Shown here one piece after another: positions 55,896 through 64,000 of a stretch of 64,000 nucleotides of DNA; position 1 is the first letter of the stretch, and every line of letters begins with the position of its first letter. Source of the DNA: Streptomyces smaragdinus. GTDB lineage: Bacteria > Actinomycetota > Actinomycetes > Streptomycetales > Streptomycetaceae. The notes under the pieces were generated by a model that saw only the letters and a program-made list of their open reading frames with translations, was not told the origin of the DNA and ran no database searches. Location: assembly GCF_009604385.1 (NCBI RefSeq), contig NZ_WEGJ01000001.1, forward strand, positions 62,001 through 126,000, read 5' to 3'. A program made the translations under genes and the position numbers.

Positions 55896-56574
55896 CGGGC
55901 GCCAGGTCGGTGAGCGCGGACTCCCCGGAGTTGCGGGGGGTCTGGGTGCGGTAGGAGTGGCCGAGTTCCGGGCCGAGTCCGAAGTAGTGGCGGAAGTTGT
56001 AGATGAGGGGGCTCCAGGCGGCGGGGTCGATGTGGTCGGTGCCCGGGACGACGATCCGGGAGTCGGCGTGCACCTTGCACACGACGGCCTCGACGATGAC
56101 GAAGTCTCCGCGGACGTCTGGCTGCACACGCTCGGCGCGGGCCTCCAATTGGATCGGGCAGCCGGACACGCGAGGCGGCCGGACCAGATCGGAGGACTCG
56201 CCGGTCATGCCCGCGGCGGCGAACTTGTCCGGCTCGAAGCGGCAGCCCTCGGCCTTGCCGGAGGGCACCGGATTGCGCCCGGTCAGCGGCGCCAGCCGCT
56301 CCACCGCCGGCCACTGGGCGGGGGCCGGCAGGCTCAGCACCAGGTCGGGGCGGCTGCCGAGGTTGTACGCGGTCTGCCCCTCACGGCCCAGCCCGATCAC
56401 GACCGTACGGCCGAGGGCCCATGCGGAAGATATGGGGGCAAGGTTGTACGAGCCGTCCTGATTTTCCGTCGACAGGAGAACCACCGGCGTCCCGAAGTAC
56501 AGGATGCTCGGTTCGATCTCCAGGTGGGTGGTGACTGTCTGTGCGGGCAGCGTGCCGGGAGGTGCGGTGTTCAT
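55891..56574 (-). CDS. Flavin reductase-like FMN-binding protein
   Basis: The 227-residue protein shows EPSILYFGTPVVLLSTENQD, YNLAPISSAWALGRTVVIGL and NLGSRPDLVLSLPAPAQWPA, the FMN-binding split barrel of flavin reductase-like proteins. Later blocks include VSGCPIQLEARAERVQPDVR and ADSRIVVPGTDHIDPAAWSP. Members reduce or store FMN for monooxygenases, or act on their own. It diverges from an ArsR-type gene with an operator between them, the likely regulator. No physical link exists to the sulfur locus 45 kb away, although SsuD-type enzymes need such a partner. Confidence 0.85.
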   Translation of the reverse strand: MNTAPPGTLPAQTVTTHLEIEPSILYFGTPVVLLSTENQDGSYNLAPISSAWALGRTVVIGLGREGQTAYNLGSRPDLVLSLPAPAQWPAVERLAPLTGRNPVPSGKAEGCRFEPDKFAAAGMTGESSDLVRPPRVSGCPIQLEARAERVQPDVRGDFVIVEAVVCKVHADSRIVVPGTDHIDPAAWSPLIYNFRHYFGLGPELGHSYRTQTPRNSGESALTDLAPD

Positions 56575-56596
56575 GGTCGGCAGACTAGAGTCCGGT

Positions 56597-56618
56597 CACT
56601 TCGGCGACGGCCGAAGTG
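56597..56618. promoter_or_regulatory. Operator CACTTCGG-N6-CCGAAGTG
   Basis: Perfect 8-bp arms (56597-56604, 56611-56618) lie 23 bp from the flavin reductase start and 22 bp before the preferred ArsR-type start (56640). It is the probable binding site of that regulator. Confidence 0.7.
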
Positions 56619-56639
56619 TTACGCGGGAAGATGGACCCC

Positions 56640-57359
56640 ATGAAGACGCAGCGCACGCATGTCGCCGGTCCGGACCTGGCCTCGGTGGCGAAGCTTCTGG
56701 CCGACGGCACACGGGCGGGCTTCTGTCTGGCCCTCCTCGACGGCCGGGCCTGGACGGCGACGGAACTGGCACGTCATGCGGGGGTGGCGCCCTCGACCGC
56801 GACCGAACACCTGCACGCGCTCGTCGGCGGACACCTGCTGGCCGAGGAACGCCAGGGCCGCCACCGCTACGTACGCCTGGCCGGCCCGCACGTGGCCGAG
56901 CTGATCGAGAGCCTCGCCGCGATAGCACCCCAGCGCACCCCGGCACCCCGTTCCCTGTCGGCGTCCGGCCGCCGACAGGCCCTCGCCCATGCCCGTACCT
57001 GCTACGACCACCTCGCCGGGACCGTCGGGGTCGCCGTCACCGACGCCATGCTCGAGCGAAAGCTGCTGGACCTGGAGCACGGCATCGGACTCACCGGCAC
57101 GGGAGCGGCCTGGCTCGGGGAGCTCGGCGTCACCGTGCCGACCGGCACGCGCCGCCCGTCGGTACGGTCGTGCCTGGACTGGACGGAGCGGCGCCCCCAT
57201 CTGGCCGGCGCTGTCGGTGCCGCCCTGTGCCGGCACGCGTTCGACGCGGGCTGGATCACTCCCGTCGGTACGACGCGCGCGGTCGTGGTCACGCCCGTCG
57301 GCCGGGAGGCGCTCCGCCGTCATCTCGGGTTGTCCGATGAGGTCCTTTCGCGGAAATAA
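56640..57359 (+). CDS. ArsR-type winged-helix regulator
   Basis: ATG 56640 (MKTQRTHVAG) has GGAAG at a good distance; ATG 56631 is the alternative. The protein has about 239 residues. The N-terminal domain is VAKLLADGTRAGFCLALLDG, RAWTATELARHAGVAPSTAT and HLHALVGGHLLAEERQGRHR, an ArsR-like wHTH. A long C-terminal extension (TCYDHLAGTVGVAVTDAMLE, ERRPHLAGAVGAALCRHAFD) is typical of a Streptomyces group. It is likely the repressor of the divergent flavin reductase via the 56597 palindrome. Confidence 0.87.
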   Translation: MKTQRTHVAGPDLASVAKLLADGTRAGFCLALLDGRAWTATELARHAGVAPSTATEHLHALVGGHLLAEERQGRHRYVRLAGPHVAELIESLAAIAPQRTPAPRSLSASGRRQALAHARTCYDHLAGTVGVAVTDAMLERKLLDLEHGIGLTGTGAAWLGELGVTVPTGTRRPSVRSCLDWTERRPHLAGAVGAALCRHAFDAGWITPVGTTRAVVVTPVGREALRRHLGLSDEVLSRK

Positions 57360-57463
57360 GCAGTTCCGGTCAGGCGCGGTTGGTGGACGTCGTGGTCGCC
57401 TGTTCGGCGGAGGTCGCGGAGCGCCGCCGCTTCGGGTGGTTGAAAGATGCATAGAACCGGGTC

Positions 57464-59311
57464 ATGAGATCTGTGATCAGGCCAGGAACCATGCGTCCGG
57501 CCGCACTCGTACGTACCCTCCTGCTCACCCTGGCGGCCGTGTGCGGCCTCGCCGGGGCGAGCGCGTCGTCGGCCGCCGCGCAGGAGCCCGTTGGACCCGC
57601 CGTGTCGTGGGGATACAACAGGTCGGGATCGCTGGGGGACGGCACAACCGATCAGCGCAGCCTACCGGGCAATGTGGATTTACCGCCGGGTGTGACGATC
57701 ACGCAGTTCGCCTCCGGTGACTCCCACAGCCTGGCGCTGACCACCGACGGCCGTGTTCTGGCCTGGGGCTGGAACTACTACGGGCAGGTGGGCGACGACA
57801 CCACCATCAACCGCAGTACCCCGGTCGAGGTGGACATGCAGGGTGCCACCATCACCGAGGTCGCCGCCGGCCAGGAATTCAGCCTGGCGCTGACCTCCGA
57901 TCACCGTGTCCTGGCCTGGGGCTGGAACGGGCACGGCCAGCTGGGCGACGGCACGTACATCAACCGCCACACCCCGGTCGAGGTACACGTACCGGCGGAC
58001 GTCACCGTCACCCACATCGACGCCGGCGCCTGGCACGCCATGGCACTGACCTCGGACGGCGGAGCCCTGGTCTGGGGCATGAACTGGTACGGGCAGTTGG
58101 GCGACGACACCGGCTACGACCAGCGCACTCCCGTCAGGGTCGTCCTCCCCCAGGGTGTCACCCTCACCGACATCGACGGCGGCGAGATGCACAGCCTGGC
58201 GCTGACCTCCGACGGCCGCATCCTGGCCTGGGGACGCAACGAGAACGGAGAGGTGGGTGACGGCAGCAACGAACCGGTCCACTACGTTCCGGTCTGGGTG
58301 ACACTGCCGGGGAACGCCACCGCCGCCGCGATCTCCTCCGGTTACCAGCACAGTCTGGTTCTGACCTCCGACCATCACCTCCTGGCCTGGGGGAACAACC
58401 GCTACGGCCAGCTGGGCGACGGCACCACGATCAACCGCCACACGCCCATCGAGGTGCCGCTCCCCGAAGGGGCCGTTCCCACCCACATCTCCGCCGGCTT
58501 CTACTACAACCTGGTTCCCCTCTCCGACGGTCGCGTCCTGTCCTGGGGCGACAACCGCTACGGCCAGCTCGGCAACGGCACCACCACCGACCGCCACACC
58601 CCCGGCGAGGTGGCCGTACCCGCCGGCTTCACCCTCACCCACGTCACCGCCGGCGGCGGCCACAGCCTCGCGCTCACCCAGCGGATCACCTCCGCCACCA
58701 GCCTCACCGCCGACCCGGAGCAGGCGGGGCAGGGCGAGCCGGTGACGCTGACGGCGTCGGTCGTCTGCGGCAGCGGCACCCCGACCGGTGACGTCACCTT
58801 CACCGACGGCGAGACCGACCTCGGCACCGTCGCCCTCGACGGGAACGGCACCGCCGTCCTGACGGTCGACTCCCTCCCGGCCGGGGAACACACCATCACC
58901 GCACACTACAGCGGCAACGGCAACTGCCCGCCGTCGGACTCCGAAACGGTCACGGTCACCGTCACGGAAGCACGCGGCCGTATCACCGTCGAGAAGACCG
59001 ACGAGGCCAACGGGGAGCCGCTGCCCGGCGCGGTCTTCCAGCTCTGGCGCGAGACCAACGGCATCAACGGCCTCCAGCGCACGGGCGAGGGCCCGGACAC
59101 CCCGATCGGCAGCGCCTGCGCCACCGACGGCGAGGGCATCTGCACCTTCGACGAGCTGGACCTCGGCACGTACTACCTCCAGGAGACCGCCGTCCCCGAG
59201 GGCTACCGACTGCCCCGGCCCCCGGTCTCCGGGCCCTACACCCTCACCGCGGACAACGCCGGTGTGACGGCCGAGATCGCCAACCCCCGCGAGGAACCCG
59301 GAAAGAAGTAA
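57464..59311 (+). CDS. Secreted RCC1-repeat protein with Ig-like and SpaA domains
   Basis: The 615-residue precursor (ATG 57464; ATG 57491 also possible) has a signal peptide ([20 protein letters not shown], cut near AAA-QE). Seven RCC1-type blades follow (residues about 48-405), each like [20 protein letters not shown] and SLALTSD, predicting a seven-bladed propeller. Then come an Ig-like domain of the Big_3_5 type ([29 protein letters not shown]) and a SpaA/Cna_B domain ([35 protein letters not shown]). The C-terminus is short and charged with no LPxTG, so it is secreted or loosely attached. It is probably an adhesin or scaffold. Confidence 0.88.
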   Translation: MRSVIRPGTMRPAALVRTLLLTLAAVCGLAGASASSAAAQEPVGPAVSWGYNRSGSLGDGTTDQRSLPGNVDLPPGVTITQFASGDSHSLALTTDGRVLAWGWNYYGQVGDDTTINRSTPVEVDMQGATITEVAAGQEFSLALTSDHRVLAWGWNGHGQLGDGTYINRHTPVEVHVPADVTVTHIDAGAWHAMALTSDGGALVWGMNWYGQLGDDTGYDQRTPVRVVLPQGVTLTDIDGGEMHSLALTSDGRILAWGRNENGEVGDGSNEPVHYVPVWVTLPGNATAAAISSGYQHSLVLTSDHHLLAWGNNRYGQLGDGTTINRHTPIEVPLPEGAVPTHISAGFYYNLVPLSDGRVLSWGDNRYGQLGNGTTTDRHTPGEVAVPAGFTLTHVTAGGGHSLALTQRITSATSLTADPEQAGQGEPVTLTASVVCGSGTPTGDVTFTDGETDLGTVALDGNGTAVLTVDSLPAGEHTITAHYSGNGNCPPSDSETVTVTVTEARGRITVEKTDEANGEPLPGAVFQLWRETNGINGLQRTGEGPDTPIGSACATDGEGICTFDELDLGTYYLQETAVPEGYRLPRPPVSGPYTLTADNAGVTAEIANPREEPGKK

Positions 59312-59321
59312 CCCCCGTACA

Positions 59322-59361
59322 CCGGTGGCCTGTCTCTTCACGGGGAGGGACAGGCCACCGG
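59322..59361. terminator. Bidirectional terminator, 13-bp perfect stem
   Basis: CCGGTGGCCTGTC (59322-59334) pairs with GACAGGCCACCGG (59349-59361) around a 14-base loop. It separates the RCC1 gene and the convergent BNR gene, whose stop is at 59365. Confidence 0.85.
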
Positions 59362-59364
59362 AAA

Positions 59365-60822
59365 TCAGCGAACCGTCACCGTATGAACAGCCGCGCTGCC
59401 CGGCGCGTCCGGCGCGGCCCAGACCGCGGTGAACCCGCCGCTCCGGGCGGCCAGGCCCATCTGCTCGCCCAGGAAGTAACCGCGGGGGCTCGCCGCGTCG
59501 GGGATCCGCGGTGCCCGGCGCATGTCGAAGGGCTCCGGCGTCAGCCGGGTCTCGTGCCAGGTCGCCCCGGGTGAGGCGCAGTCGTCGGGCCGGGGGCGGC
59601 AGCGGGCCAGCCAGCGGTCGGTGAGCAGGGGGGCCGCGGCGTCGTTGTGGCGGAAGTCGGAGTACGAGACGCCGAGGGTGCCGTCCTGGCTCATGGCCAG
59701 GGTGACGGTGAACGCCTGCTGGTTCGGTACGGGGATACCGGTGGGCGTCCGGTTCACCCGTACCGGCTGCGACCAGGTGCGGCCGCCGTCGTCGGAGGAG
59801 GTCAGGGCGACGGCGTCGGCGCCGCCGTTGAACCCGGCGTCCTGCCAGGCGGCGTAGATCCGGCCGGTGCGGCGGTCGATCGCGGTGTCCGCGAGCAGGC
59901 TGGTGGTGTGGGACACCGGCTCCCCCGATTCGGGGTCCTCGAACAGCCACACGGTGCGCTGGTCGGCCACCTTCACGGGCGCGGACCAGGTGCGGCCGCC
60001 GTCCGTTGACCGTACGGCCTGCAGCGTGAGCCGGTCGGCGGCCGGGCCGTCGCCGAAACGGATGCGGGAGTGGACGTCCACCAGGGTGCCGTCGTCGAGC
60101 ACCGTCAGGCGGTGTCCCGAAACCATGTGCCCCTCCCCCGCGTCGACGACCGGGGCCGGCGGCTGCCAGGTGCGTCCGCCGTCGGTGCTGCGGCTGATCC
60201 AGCCGTCGTTGCGGGTCCGCGGCGTGGCCGGGAACCTCGGCGTGACCACGTACAGCACCTCGGGATCCCTGGGATCCGTGACCGCCGGGCCGCCGCCGAA
60301 GCCGCCCTGGGCGGGGTCGGTCTTCTGGATGATCACCGCGGGGCGGGTCCAGGTGCGGCCGTCGTCGTCGGAGCGGGTGGACACGACCGCGCTGGTCGAC
60401 CAGTCGGCCATGGAGAGGCCGCCGGTCACCACGAGTCCGCCGTCGCCGGTGAAGGTCACGGCCGGGCCGTCCACGTAGTCGTACGCGCCGCCCGAGCACC
60501 TCGTCAGACGCGGGACGACGGTCCGGGTCCAGGTGCGGCCGCCGTTGTCGCTGACGGCGAGGACGGCGCCGCGCTGGCGGTCCTGCGGCCAGACGGCGGC
60601 CAGTCGGCGGGGGTTGTCCGGGTCGGCGGCGAGATGCGGCTCGATGGCGCCGGCGGCCATCGTGTCGTCGCCGGCCGCGGGGGCGCAGTGCGGGAAGGGG
60701 GTCGGGCCGGACAGTTGCCGGGGGTGGGGTGTGTGGGTGGCGGACGCTTCGGGGGGCAGGACGAGTAAGGGGAAGGTGACGGCGGCGAGTACGGTCAGGG
60801 AATTGCGCAGGGTGTGGCGCAT
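59365..60822 (-). CDS. Secreted BNR-repeat (sialidase-fold) protein
   Basis: ATG 60822 (MRHTLRNSLTVLAAV) with AAGGAG upstream gives 485 residues. A signal peptide ends near ASA-TH. The mature protein holds several Asp-box/BNR motifs: SDNGGRTWTRT, SDDDGRTWTRP, STDGGRTWQPP, STDGGRTWSAP and SSDDGGRTWSQP, the marks of a sialidase-like beta-propeller. The classical sialidase arginine triad cannot be confirmed by eye, so hydrolase activity is uncertain. Similar Streptomyces proteins are called exo-alpha-sialidase or glycosyl hydrolase. The pairing with the RCC1 propeller is convergent, not operonic. Confidence 0.85.
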   Translation of the reverse strand: MRHTLRNSLTVLAAVTFPLLVLPPEASATHTPHPRQLSGPTPFPHCAPAAGDDTMAAGAIEPHLAADPDNPRRLAAVWPQDRQRGAVLAVSDNGGRTWTRTVVPRLTRCSGGAYDYVDGPAVTFTGDGGLVVTGGLSMADWSTSAVVSTRSDDDGRTWTRPAVIIQKTDPAQGGFGGGPAVTDPRDPEVLYVVTPRFPATPRTRNDGWISRSTDGGRTWQPPAPVVDAGEGHMVSGHRLTVLDDGTLVDVHSRIRFGDGPAADRLTLQAVRSTDGGRTWSAPVKVADQRTVWLFEDPESGEPVSHTTSLLADTAIDRRTGRIYAAWQDAGFNGGADAVALTSSDDGGRTWSQPVRVNRTPTGIPVPNQQAFTVTLAMSQDGTLGVSYSDFRHNDAAAPLLTDRWLARCRPRPDDCASPGATWHETRLTPEPFDMRRAPRIPDAASPRGYFLGEQMGLAARSGGFTAVWAAPDAPGSAAVHTVTVR

Positions 60823-61075
60823 GGCGGGCTCCTTCTCGACGATGGAATCCATCGTCCGAAGCACCGCCGGCGTTGTCGTCCCGCACGGGGCGACGCTGCC
60901 CGTACGTCCCCGGGAGTAGTTGATCGAGGTACTGGTCCTCCTGATGCACCTGCCGCGTACTGCTACCCTCCCCCCGCACGGGGGCAGTTGGACGTTTCTC
61001 CTTCTCCACGGTTCATGTCCGACACGGTGCCCCCGGGCGCGAATATCCGGATCGAACCCGAGGGGCTGAGTCGCT

Positions 61076-61183
61076 GTGTCTGCACTCCCGACGATCATTG
61101 TCGTGTTCTTCCTGGTCGTGCTGGCGGCATGGATCATTTCCGCATTCGTCGGAGGTTCCCGGCGGGACAGGGACGGGCGCTGA
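61076..61183 (+). CDS. 35-residue single-span membrane peptide
   Basis: GTG 61076 with GAGGGG about 10 nt upstream encodes 35 residues: one hydrophobic helix PTIIVVFFLVVLAAWIISAF and a basic tail GGSRRDRDGR. This is the usual design of a small bacterial membrane protein with its positive tail inside. It lies alone in the 470-bp gap 60823-61293, which holds no other gene I can support. I do not know a family. Confidence 0.5.
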   Translation: MSALPTIIVVFFLVVLAAWIISAFVGGSRRDRDGR

Positions 61184-61287
61184 CCTCTTCGGCGAGGCAA
61201 CACGACGGGTCCTCCGCTCGGGCAAGTCCCGGCGGAAGGGCCCGTTCGCGTTTCCGGTTGACACGGGCACCCCGCGGCGCAATAGTT

Positions 61288-61299
61288 AACCATATGGTT
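61288..61299. promoter_or_regulatory. Palindrome AACCATATGGTT over the ArsR start codon
   Basis: The 12-bp perfect palindrome AACCATATGGTT includes the ATG at 61294 of the ArsR gene. It is typical of ArsR autoregulation, and binding here would also block translation initiation. Little space is left for a ribosome site. Confidence 0.6.
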
Positions 61300-61599
61300 C
61301 ACCATCAGTTCGCGGCCCTGGGCGACCCGACCCGGCTGGCCTTCGTCGAGCGGCTCGCCCGCGGGCCGACATCCGTCGGCGAGCTCGCGGCGCCGACGGC
61401 TCTCTCGCTGCCGGCCGTCCTCAAGCACGTCCGCGTGCTCGAGGACGCGGGCCTGGTGACGACCGTCAAACGCGGCCGCATACGCGAATGCCGGCTCCGC
61501 GACGACGCCCTCGTCGCCGTCGCCGCCTGGACCGCACACCAGCAGGCGCTCTGGTCGGCCCGGCTGGACGCCCTCGGAACTCTCCTGGAGGAAACATGA
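61294..61599 (+). CDS. ArsR family regulator (SRPBCC partner)
   Basis: ATG 61294 (MVHHQFAALGDPTRLAFVER) gives 101 residues. The HTH is TSVGELAAPTALSLPAVLKH, then VRVLEDAGLVTTVKRGRIRE. It lacks the metal-binding Cys pair. The stop overlaps the next gene's ATG (ATGA), and such ArsR-SRPBCC (AHSA1) pairs are very common in actinobacteria. The partner is thought to bind a hydrophobic ligand. It is likely autorepressed by the AACCATATGGTT palindrome. No good ribosome site precedes the start, so leaderless translation is possible. Confidence 0.88.
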   Translation: MVHHQFAALGDPTRLAFVERLARGPTSVGELAAPTALSLPAVLKHVRVLEDAGLVTTVKRGRIRECRLRDDALVAVAAWTAHQQALWSARLDALGTLLEET

Positions 61600-62048
61600 C
61601 CGCCACCCCGCTCCTGTCGTTCGACCTCGACCGCACCTACCCCGCACCGCCCGAACGCGTCTGGGCTGCCTGGACCCGCCCCGAAATGCTGCGGCGCTGG
61701 GCCTGCCCCGACCCCGAGTGGCTCGTGTCGAGCTGCGAGATCGACGCCCGCGAGGGCGGGGGCTACCGGCTGCTGTTCGGCCCGCGTCCGGCGGGCGACA
61801 CGTACCGCGAGACAGCCACGTACGCCGTCTTCGAACCCGTCGAACGGCTTGTGCTCGACGTACTCACCGAAGGCGAGGACATGGCCGAGCACTCCCACTG
61901 CACGGTGCTGTTCCTCCCCGTCGGGGACGGGACCCGGCTGGAGCTCACCGTCGAGGGCCTGTCCGACGCGCAGGCCGTCGAGAACATGCGGGTGGGCTGG
62001 ACGTGGTGCCTGGAGGGCATCGCCGCACAGCTCGACGCCGCGGTCTGA
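61596..62048 (+). CDS. SRPBCC/AHSA1 domain protein
   Basis: The 150-residue protein matches AHSA1-type SRPBCC domains: FDLDRTYPAPPERVWAAWTR, PEMLRRWACPDPEWLVSSCE, IDAREGGGYRLLFGPR and TAVFEP-like strand, ending GWTWCLEGIAAQLDAAV. The fold forms a hydrophobic cavity for lipids, hormones or polyketides. It is translationally coupled to the ArsR gene upstream (ATGA at 61596-61599). Ligand unknown. Confidence 0.9.
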   Translation: MTATPLLSFDLDRTYPAPPERVWAAWTRPEMLRRWACPDPEWLVSSCEIDAREGGGYRLLFGPRPAGDTYRETATYAVFEPVERLVLDVLTEGEDMAEHSHCTVLFLPVGDGTRLELTVEGLSDAQAVENMRVGWTWCLEGIAAQLDAAV

Positions 62049-62081
62049 CCGCCGTACTCAATCCACCTCGAGGAACCCACC

Positions 62082-62513
62082 ATGACCGACACCGAGACCC
62101 CATTACCTGACCGGACCAGCCGCACCCGCTGCCCCCGCGGGCTTACCGGCACCGGCCTGATCGCCGCGCTCGCGGCGATGACCGCGACCACTCTGGCCGC
62201 CGCCCTCGCCCAAGCCGCAGGCGTCGCCTTCGAGGTCCCCGACGGCGGCGACGCGATCCCGCTGCCCGGGTTCGCCGTGGTGACCGGCCTCTTCTGCGCC
62301 GTGGGCGTCGTCATCGCCGCCGTATTGCTTCGGTGGAGCGCCCGCCCCGCCGAGCGATTCATGTGGACGGCGATATCACTGACGGCGGTCTCGCTGGTCC
62401 CGCCGCTCCTGGCCGGGGCGGACACCGCCACCGTCGTCGCCCTCCTCGGGCTCCATCTCGTCGCCGCGGCGGTCATGATTCCCGCTCTGGTACGAGCTCT
62501 GCGCACCCGCTGA
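62082..62513 (+). CDS. DUF6069-type four-helix membrane protein
   Basis: The 143-residue protein has four hydrophobic segments: GTGLIAALAAMTATTLAAAL, GFAVVTGLFCAVGVVIAAVL, FMWTAISLTAVSLVPPLLAG and VALLGLHLVAAAVMIPALVR. The layout and PxxGFAVVTG region match DUF6069, a common actinobacterial membrane family found near ArsR-SRPBCC pairs. CTCGAGGAACCC precedes the start. It lies 33 bp after the SRPBCC gene and is probably in the same transcript. Function unknown. Confidence 0.8.
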   Translation: MTDTETPLPDRTSRTRCPRGLTGTGLIAALAAMTATTLAAALAQAAGVAFEVPDGGDAIPLPGFAVVTGLFCAVGVVIAAVLLRWSARPAERFMWTAISLTAVSLVPPLLAGADTATVVALLGLHLVAAAVMIPALVRALRTR

Positions 62514-62613
62514 CAATCGCTCACCGGGGCGAACTGCCCGCACCGGCACGGGGCGACGGGTCAGGAGTGCGGATGTCTTGATCACCGAAACGCCGGCTGG
62601 TTGGCTGGTCGGC

Positions 62614-63153
62614 ATGACCGCACTCGGACCTGTCGCCTGGCCGCCCGCCCCGATCAAGACCGAAAGGCTCGCACTCCGCGCACCCGAGGCACGCGACCGC
62701 GCCACGTTCGTCGAACTGCTCGCTTCCCCGGAGGTGCACACCTACCTCGGCGGTCCCCGGCCGCGTGACGATCTCGACCGCGGCTTGCCCGAGGTGCCCG
62801 AACAGTGGCCCGGGAGTTTCGTCGTCGACCTCGACGGGGCGATGATCGGCCAGATCCTGCTCAGGAGAGCGTCGCAAGACCGCCGCCCGGCCGCCGCGGG
62901 AAAGATCGATCTCGGTTACCTCCTCCTGCCGCGTGCGTGGGGATTCGGTTACGCCGCCGAGGCCTGCGCGGCGGCACTCGGCTGGCTCGACGACGCCCTG
63001 CCCGGCGAGCCGGTGGTACTCGCCACCCAGACCGCGAACGTCCGCTCCCTGCGCCTCGCCGCGAAGCTGGGGTTCACCGAGGTGGAACGGTTCCACGCCT
63101 GGGACGCGGAGCAGTGGCTCGGCCTGCGCCCCCCGGGCGTCCGGTCCCGCTGA
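62614..63153 (+). CDS. GNAT family acetyltransferase (RimJ/RimL type)
   Basis: ATG 62614 (MTALGPVAWPPAPIKTERLA) gives 179 residues. The fold shows IKTERLALRAPEARDRATFV, DLDGAMIGQILLRRAS, IDLGYLLLPRAWGFGYAAEA (acetyl-CoA loop, WGxGYA) and LATQTANVRSLRLAAKLGFT. The WGxGxA plus N-x-x-S-x-x-x-x-x-K-L-G-F pattern marks the RimJ/RimL-like group. The substrate may be a ribosomal protein N-terminus or small amine. Standalone gene. Confidence 0.85.
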   Translation: MTALGPVAWPPAPIKTERLALRAPEARDRATFVELLASPEVHTYLGGPRPRDDLDRGLPEVPEQWPGSFVVDLDGAMIGQILLRRASQDRRPAAAGKIDLGYLLLPRAWGFGYAAEACAAALGWLDDALPGEPVVLATQTANVRSLRLAAKLGFTEVERFHAWDAEQWLGLRPPGVRSR

Positions 63154-63231
63154 GCCGGGCGCCCGATCCCCGGATCACAAGGCGACGTGGTCGTGCTGGT
63201 CAGGTGAGAAGCCCTGTGCGCTGTTGACGGG

Positions 63232-63954
63232 TCAGGACTTGAACTTGTCGGCCAGGCCCTGCTCCAGGTAGTCGTCCGGGAGGTCCTGGATGACGAGTTC
63301 GGAGTCTGTTCGCTCGGTGTGCAGCCGCCAGTACGCGTCGGCCATCGTCTCGGGCTGGGAGTCGGGACCGCCCTGGCCGATGAAGGCGGCGATCGCCACG
63401 TGCGCCGCGTAGACGCCGGTGCCGGAGAGCGCGGCGTGCAGGTTGAGTATCCAGTTGCGCATTCCGCCGGTAGCGATCTGAACGTTCGCCACATGCGGGG
63501 CGATCATGGGCCCGGATCCCGCGCCGCTGGTGACCAGGACCGTTCCGGTGCCGCGCTCCAGCATGCCGGGCAGGACGTGTTGTACCGCCGCGACGCCGCC
63601 GAGCAGGTAGAGATCCAGCTGGGCGAGGACGGAGTCGACGGTGACCTGCGTGGCCCCGACGATCGGCGCCCGGCGCAGGTCGGCCGGGGCGGGCGCGGGT
63701 GAGTACTCGAGTACGTCGATCGGTCCCAGCCGCTCCTCGGCGGCGGCCAGGGCCGCGCGCAGGGTGGGGCGGTCGGTGACGTCGGCGGGGAACGCCTCGA
63801 CACGGGCGCCCGTCCCGGACAGGTCGTCGGCCACGGCCTGCAGTGCCGTGCGGTTACGGGCGATCAGCGCCACGTCGTACCCCTCGGCCGCGAACCGCCG
63901 GCCGATGGCCCGGCCCAGCTGCGGGCCTGCGCCCACGATCGCGATGGTGCTCAA
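63232..63954 (-). CDS. SDR-family protein lacking the YxxxK catalytic motif
   Basis: The 240-residue protein has a clear Rossmann start (STIAIVGAGPQLGRAIGRRF) and LIARNRTALQAVADDLSGTG. In the catalytic region the serine is kept in VLVTSGAGSGPMIAPHVANV, but Tyr and Lys of YxxxK are replaced (the aligned segment reads HVANVQIATGGMRNW). Its C-terminal region is normal for SDRs. It may bind NAD(P) and act as a regulator or atypical reductase. It ends near the window edge with no visible neighbour beyond 63954. Confidence 0.83.
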   Translation of the reverse strand: MSTIAIVGAGPQLGRAIGRRFAAEGYDVALIARNRTALQAVADDLSGTGARVEAFPADVTDRPTLRAALAAAEERLGPIDVLEYSPAPAPADLRRAPIVGATQVTVDSVLAQLDLYLLGGVAAVQHVLPGMLERGTGTVLVTSGAGSGPMIAPHVANVQIATGGMRNWILNLHAALSGTGVYAAHVAIAAFIGQGGPDSQPETMADAYWRLHTERTDSELVIQDLPDDYLEQGLADKFKS

Positions 63955-64000
63955 CTCGCTACCTCTTTGTCTCTGTTCTGCTTCACATCAGTCGGCAGAT

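Noticed and set aside
55891..56574. Flavin reductase as the SsuE partner of SsuD
   Set aside because: It is 45 kb from ssuD, has its own ArsR regulator and lacks the sulfur-locus motifs; partnership cannot be claimed.
57680..61009. A 1109-codon open frame on the minus strand
   Set aside because: It runs antisense through the RCC1 gene and only borrows the BNR gene in another frame; the translation is Arg/Gly/Pro-rich without domains. It is a high-GC artefact.

Overview
The window is very GC-rich actinobacterial DNA, almost certainly from a Streptomyces chromosome (probably an accessory or arm region). Support comes from GTG starts and GTGA or ATGA overlaps, families typical of Streptomyces (DUF1876, DUF6069, mycothiol/DinB-type proteins, GH55 with CBM32, actinobacterial Cys leader peptides, decaprenyl-type UbiA) and the density of TetR, MarR, PadR and ArsR regulators beside single enzymes. 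I found no rRNA, tRNA or CRISPR array.

Layout. 1-3563: a UGSC-type redox pair on the minus strand, an FAD-linked lactone oxidase and a MarR regulator. 3680-10661: a secreted beta-propeller gene, then an organosulfur locus. The locus holds two short leader peptides sharing an RRHxDxG...SAxC core, a receiver-less winged-helix regulator, an SfnB/DszC-like monooxygenase, a cysteine-free Rrf2 regulator, a sulfonate-binding lipoprotein, a wrecked ABC ATPase and an SsuD alkanesulfonate monooxygenase. The permease is absent. 10867-17801: single enzymes with regulators (esterase, SDR with TetR, hydrolase with HTH), a kinase-like protein, a VOC protein and a lone CdiI-type immunity protein.

18131-26290 is a compact seven-gene minus-strand operon: class III aminotransferase, SDR, membrane-anchored EEP-fold enzyme, two GT4 glycosyltransferases, a UbiA enzyme resembling decaprenyl-phosphate phosphoribosyltransferase, and an LPG-synthase-like membrane protein. 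A winged-helix regulator lies divergently at 26723. This is the best candidate here for an undescribed pathway, perhaps a polyprenyl-phosphate-linked amino-glycolipid. Its right edge abuts an SGNH hydrolase that has lost its N-terminus, which suggests insertion.

28814-31199 is a second candidate system: collagen-like secreted protein, Tat-type small protein, phage-tail-collar protein and GNAT acetyltransferase, with overlapping genes. It is followed by a GH55 glucanase with two CBM32 domains, a PadR-ABC-FtsX operon and a PAF-acetylhydrolase-like enzyme. A solitary TnpB element occupies about 40.77-42.57 kb.

42671-51108 carries small conserved proteins, a methyltransferase/TetR pair, a VanY-like peptidase, an orphan ATP synthase c-subunit, a serine hydrolase, an APH-fold kinase and YdcF. 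From 51147 to 55895 there is a decay zone (TetR, aldo/keto reductase, APH and MmyB remnants). Inside it are an unusual 38-residue acidic peptide and an LAS-type secreted peptidase whose ribosome site can pair into a hairpin. The last 8 kb has a flavin reductase/ArsR pair, an RCC1-Ig-SpaA surface protein, a BNR sialidase-like protein, a 35-residue membrane peptide, an ArsR-SRPBCC pair and an SDR without the usual active site. Many divergent promoters carry clear palindromes, listed individually.
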